64,000 nt of DNA from Micromonospora siamensis (lineage in GTDB: Bacteria; Actinomycetota; Actinomycetes; Mycobacteriales; Micromonosporaceae). Position 1 is the stretch's first letter, and every line of letters begins with the position of its first letter. Under the pieces are notes generated by a model. That model was not told where the DNA came from and made no database searches. It saw only the letters and a program-made list of their open reading frames with translations. A program made the translations under genes and the position numbers. Of this stretch, positions 62,312 through 64,000 are shown piece by piece. Where the stretch lies: positions 6,014,001 through 6,078,000 of the forward strand of contig NZ_LT607751.1 of NCBI RefSeq assembly GCF_900090305.1. Reading direction: 5' to 3'.

Positions 62312-64000
62312 ATGGCCAATCGGACGTGGGGCAGACCGCTGCTCACGGCGCTCGGGGCGAGCGTGCTGGCCGGGGCGGGCCAGCTCGGCATCGCGTACGG
62401 TTTCGGCATCGTCCGGCTGACCGGCGCGTTCACGGACGGCTCGGTCAACCGGTGGCCGGCGCAGCTGGTCTGGGTGGGCTGGTTCGCGGCGATCGCGGCG
62501 GTGACCGGGGCGGTCGTCACCGAGCGCCTCGCCCGCCGGGACGGCCCACCCGCCGAGACCGCCCAGCAGCTCGCCGTCGCCGGTGCCGCGGCACTCGGCT
62601 CGACCGTCGTCGCCCCGCTGTGCATGCAGCCCGCCCGGGCCGCCGACCTGCTCACCGTGGACCCGGTCTGGGCCGTCGGCATCTGCGCGGTGCTCGGCGC
62701 GGTGGCCGGCGCGGCCGCGGCCCTGGCCGTGCTCGTCCGTCCGCCACTGGGCTGGAACGTGGCGCTGGTCGCCGCCGCCGTCTGGTTGCTCGCCGTGGTC
62801 TCCGTCGCGCCGTCGCTGGCCGGCAGCGGCCCGCTGCCCACCGTACGCCTCGGCGTGCTCGAACCGTCCTGGCTCGCGCCCGACGCGGCCGAGCGGCTGG
62901 CCATGCTGATCCTGCCGGCGGTGGCGCTGCTCGGCGGCGCGGCCACCGGCGCGCTGGCCCGCTGGCGGGGAGAGCCACCGCTGGTCAGTGGCGGCAGCGG
63001 AGCGGCCGGGCCGGTGCTGGTGGCGTTCGCCTACCTGTCGGCCGGCCCCGGTGAGACCGTCGACCGCTACCAGCTCGCCCCCTACTACGGAGCCCTCATC
63101 GCGGTCGCCGCCGGGGTGCTCGGTTCGACCGCCGCCACCCTCCTGCGCTGGCCGCTCCTCTCCACCGCCGGTACGCGTCAGGACACCCTGGAACCGACCG
63201 ACATCCTCCGCCCGTTGCCCACCGGGGCGGGGCTCCCGGCCGCCGAGACCGTGGCCACCCGGGCTCCGGCATCCGGCCCGGCCGCCACCGACCTGTTCGA
63301 GTCCGCCCGGCCGGTCCCCGGGGCCACACCGCCGCACTGGGACTGGCCGGCGACGGACACGCAGACCGCTACGCCGGGCGCACGTCCGGTCACCACCGCC
63401 GCCGGTCCGACCGCCGCCCACCTGGCCCTCGACGCGCCGGCCACCCCCGGCCCGACCGCGGTCGAGGGCTCCACCGCCCCGGCCGACGGACAGCGGAACG
63501 CCCCGGGCGGCGCGCACCCACCGGCGGCGGACACGACCGACCCGTCCTCGACACCGACCGCCCCGGCTACCGGCCTGCCCGGTGACGCCGACGAACCGGC
63601 CGGTGCGCGGGCGGAGGCACTGACCCCGGCCGTGACCGGCGTTGGCGGCACCGAGCCCGACGCGACGACCGACGGGCAGCCGACCAGCCCGCAGACCTCT
63701 GCCGCCGGGACGGCGGCCGCACCCGCGAGCACCCGGCGTTCCAGCCCCGCCCGCCGCCGGTCCGACCGCACGACGCGGGCCACCGGGGCGCGTACCGAGG
63801 TGGCCGACGGCACGACGACCCCGGCGGCAACGGCCGCCGAACCGGCCCTCGCCGGCCCGTCGGGACGTACCGGCCCCCCGAGCGACCCGACGGCGGACGT
63901 CACCACCGCGGGTGACTCCGGCGGGGACGCCGCGGGCCCGGACGACGTGCCGGGGGCGGCTCCCACCACTGCTGCTCCGCGCAAGGAGCTTCCCAAGGCG
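62312..64000 (+). CDS. polytopic membrane protein with long disordered C-terminal tail (partial, runs off the end)
   Basis: An open frame from ATG 62312 to the window end, at least 563 residues, with no stop seen. About seven transmembrane helices occupy residues 8-285 (LLTALGASVLAGAGQLGIAYG at the start), followed by an Ala/Pro/Thr/Asp/Gly tail of more than 270 residues with no recognisable domain. The membrane half does not match a family I can name. Candidates are an actinobacterial cell-envelope protein or a channel-like protein with a disordered cytosolic tail. Confidence 0.8.
   Translation, partial: MANRTWGRPLLTALGASVLAGAGQLGIAYGFGIVRLTGAFTDGSVNRWPAQLVWVGWFAAIAAVTGAVVTERLARRDGPPAETAQQLAVAGAAALGSTVVAPLCMQPARAADLLTVDPVWAVGICAVLGAVAGAAAALAVLVRPPLGWNVALVAAAVWLLAVVSVAPSLAGSGPLPTVRLGVLEPSWLAPDAAERLAMLILPAVALLGGAATGALARWRGEPPLVSGGSGAAGPVLVAFAYLSAGPGETVDRYQLAPYYGALIAVAAGVLGSTAATLLRWPLLSTAGTRQDTLEPTDILRPLPTGAGLPAAETVATRAPASGPAATDLFESARPVPGATPPHWDWPATDTQTATPGARPVTTAAGPTAAHLALDAPATPGPTAVEGSTAPADGQRNAPGGAHPPAADTTDPSSTPTAPATGLPGDADEPAGARAEALTPAVTGVGGTEPDATTDGQPTSPQTSAAGTAAAPASTRRSSPARRRSDRTTRATGARTEVADGTTTPAATAAEPALAGPSGRTGPPSDPTADVTTAGDSGGDAAGPDDVPGAAPTTAAPRKELPKA

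Overview
The window is about 72-75% GC by eye, with many GTG starts, tightly overlapping genes (GTGA/ATGA junctions) and actinobacterial markers: WhiB protein, BldM-type regulator, conservon, GuaB3, MmpS-like protein, His-tailed GroEL1 behind CIRCE. It is chromosomal DNA of a sporulating-type actinomycete, most likely Micromonosporaceae (Micromonospora-like; genus inferred). The backbone order guaB3-guaB / DUF5319 / bldM / whiD / groES-groEL1 / tsaD-rimI-tsaB / tsaE-hydrolase-alr / nnr-acpS / glmS / glmM / rpsI-rplM follows the conserved block known from Mycobacterium (around Rv3410c-Rv3443c) and Streptomyces coelicolor (around SCO4735-SCO4771). Accessory modules have been inserted between the backbone genes.

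Layout. 1-4.2 kb: LCP cell-wall ligase and two tandem M1-type metallopeptidase lipoproteins. 4.2-9.1 kb: guaB3-guaB, a DUF5319 gene, a BldM-like regulator with an eroded receiver pocket, and WhiD/WhiB3. 9.1-13.6 kb: DUF998 membrane protein, a two-component pair, and a membrane-anchored molybdopterin oxidoreductase. 13.7-15.96 kb: groES-groEL1 under two CIRCE operators. 16-25.5 kb: THUMP-like methyltransferase, YbaK, a xylose-type ABC importer with a ROK regulator, an MFS-ArsR pair with a three-repeat operator, and a DUF4142 protein. 25.6-29 kb: a heteromeric ABC exporter whose two ATPase domains are degenerate in complementary ways. 29-38.5 kb: t6A genes tsaD/B/E, rimI, alr, nnr and acpS. They are interrupted at 31.6-33.85 kb by an accessory block: a 22-bp perfect palindrome, an XRE gene with an NTase-like second half, ung and hicBA. 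38.5-52.8 kb: a possible type VII-linked pair, glmS, an MmpS-like protein, two PLP enzymes, a PadR-controlled FtsX/LolD-type transporter, glmM, rpsI and rplM. 53-56.5 kb: a MazF/RHH toxin-antitoxin pair, a methyltransferase, a HemD-winged-helix fusion, and a secreted double rubrerythrin-like protein. 56.7-61.5 kb: a complete cvnABCD conservon. 62.3 kb to the edge: a polytopic membrane protein with a long disordered tail, cut off by the window end.

No rRNA, tRNA, CRISPR array, insertion sequence or prophage was found. A recurring regulatory feature is a TANNNT -10 box ending 6-8 nt before the start codon of at least twelve genes, which suggests frequent leaderless transcription. The best candidates for undescribed biology are the palindrome/XRE-NTase/ung/hicBA block, the complementary degenerate ABC exporter, the secreted tandem rubrerythrin protein and the BldM-like orphan regulator.
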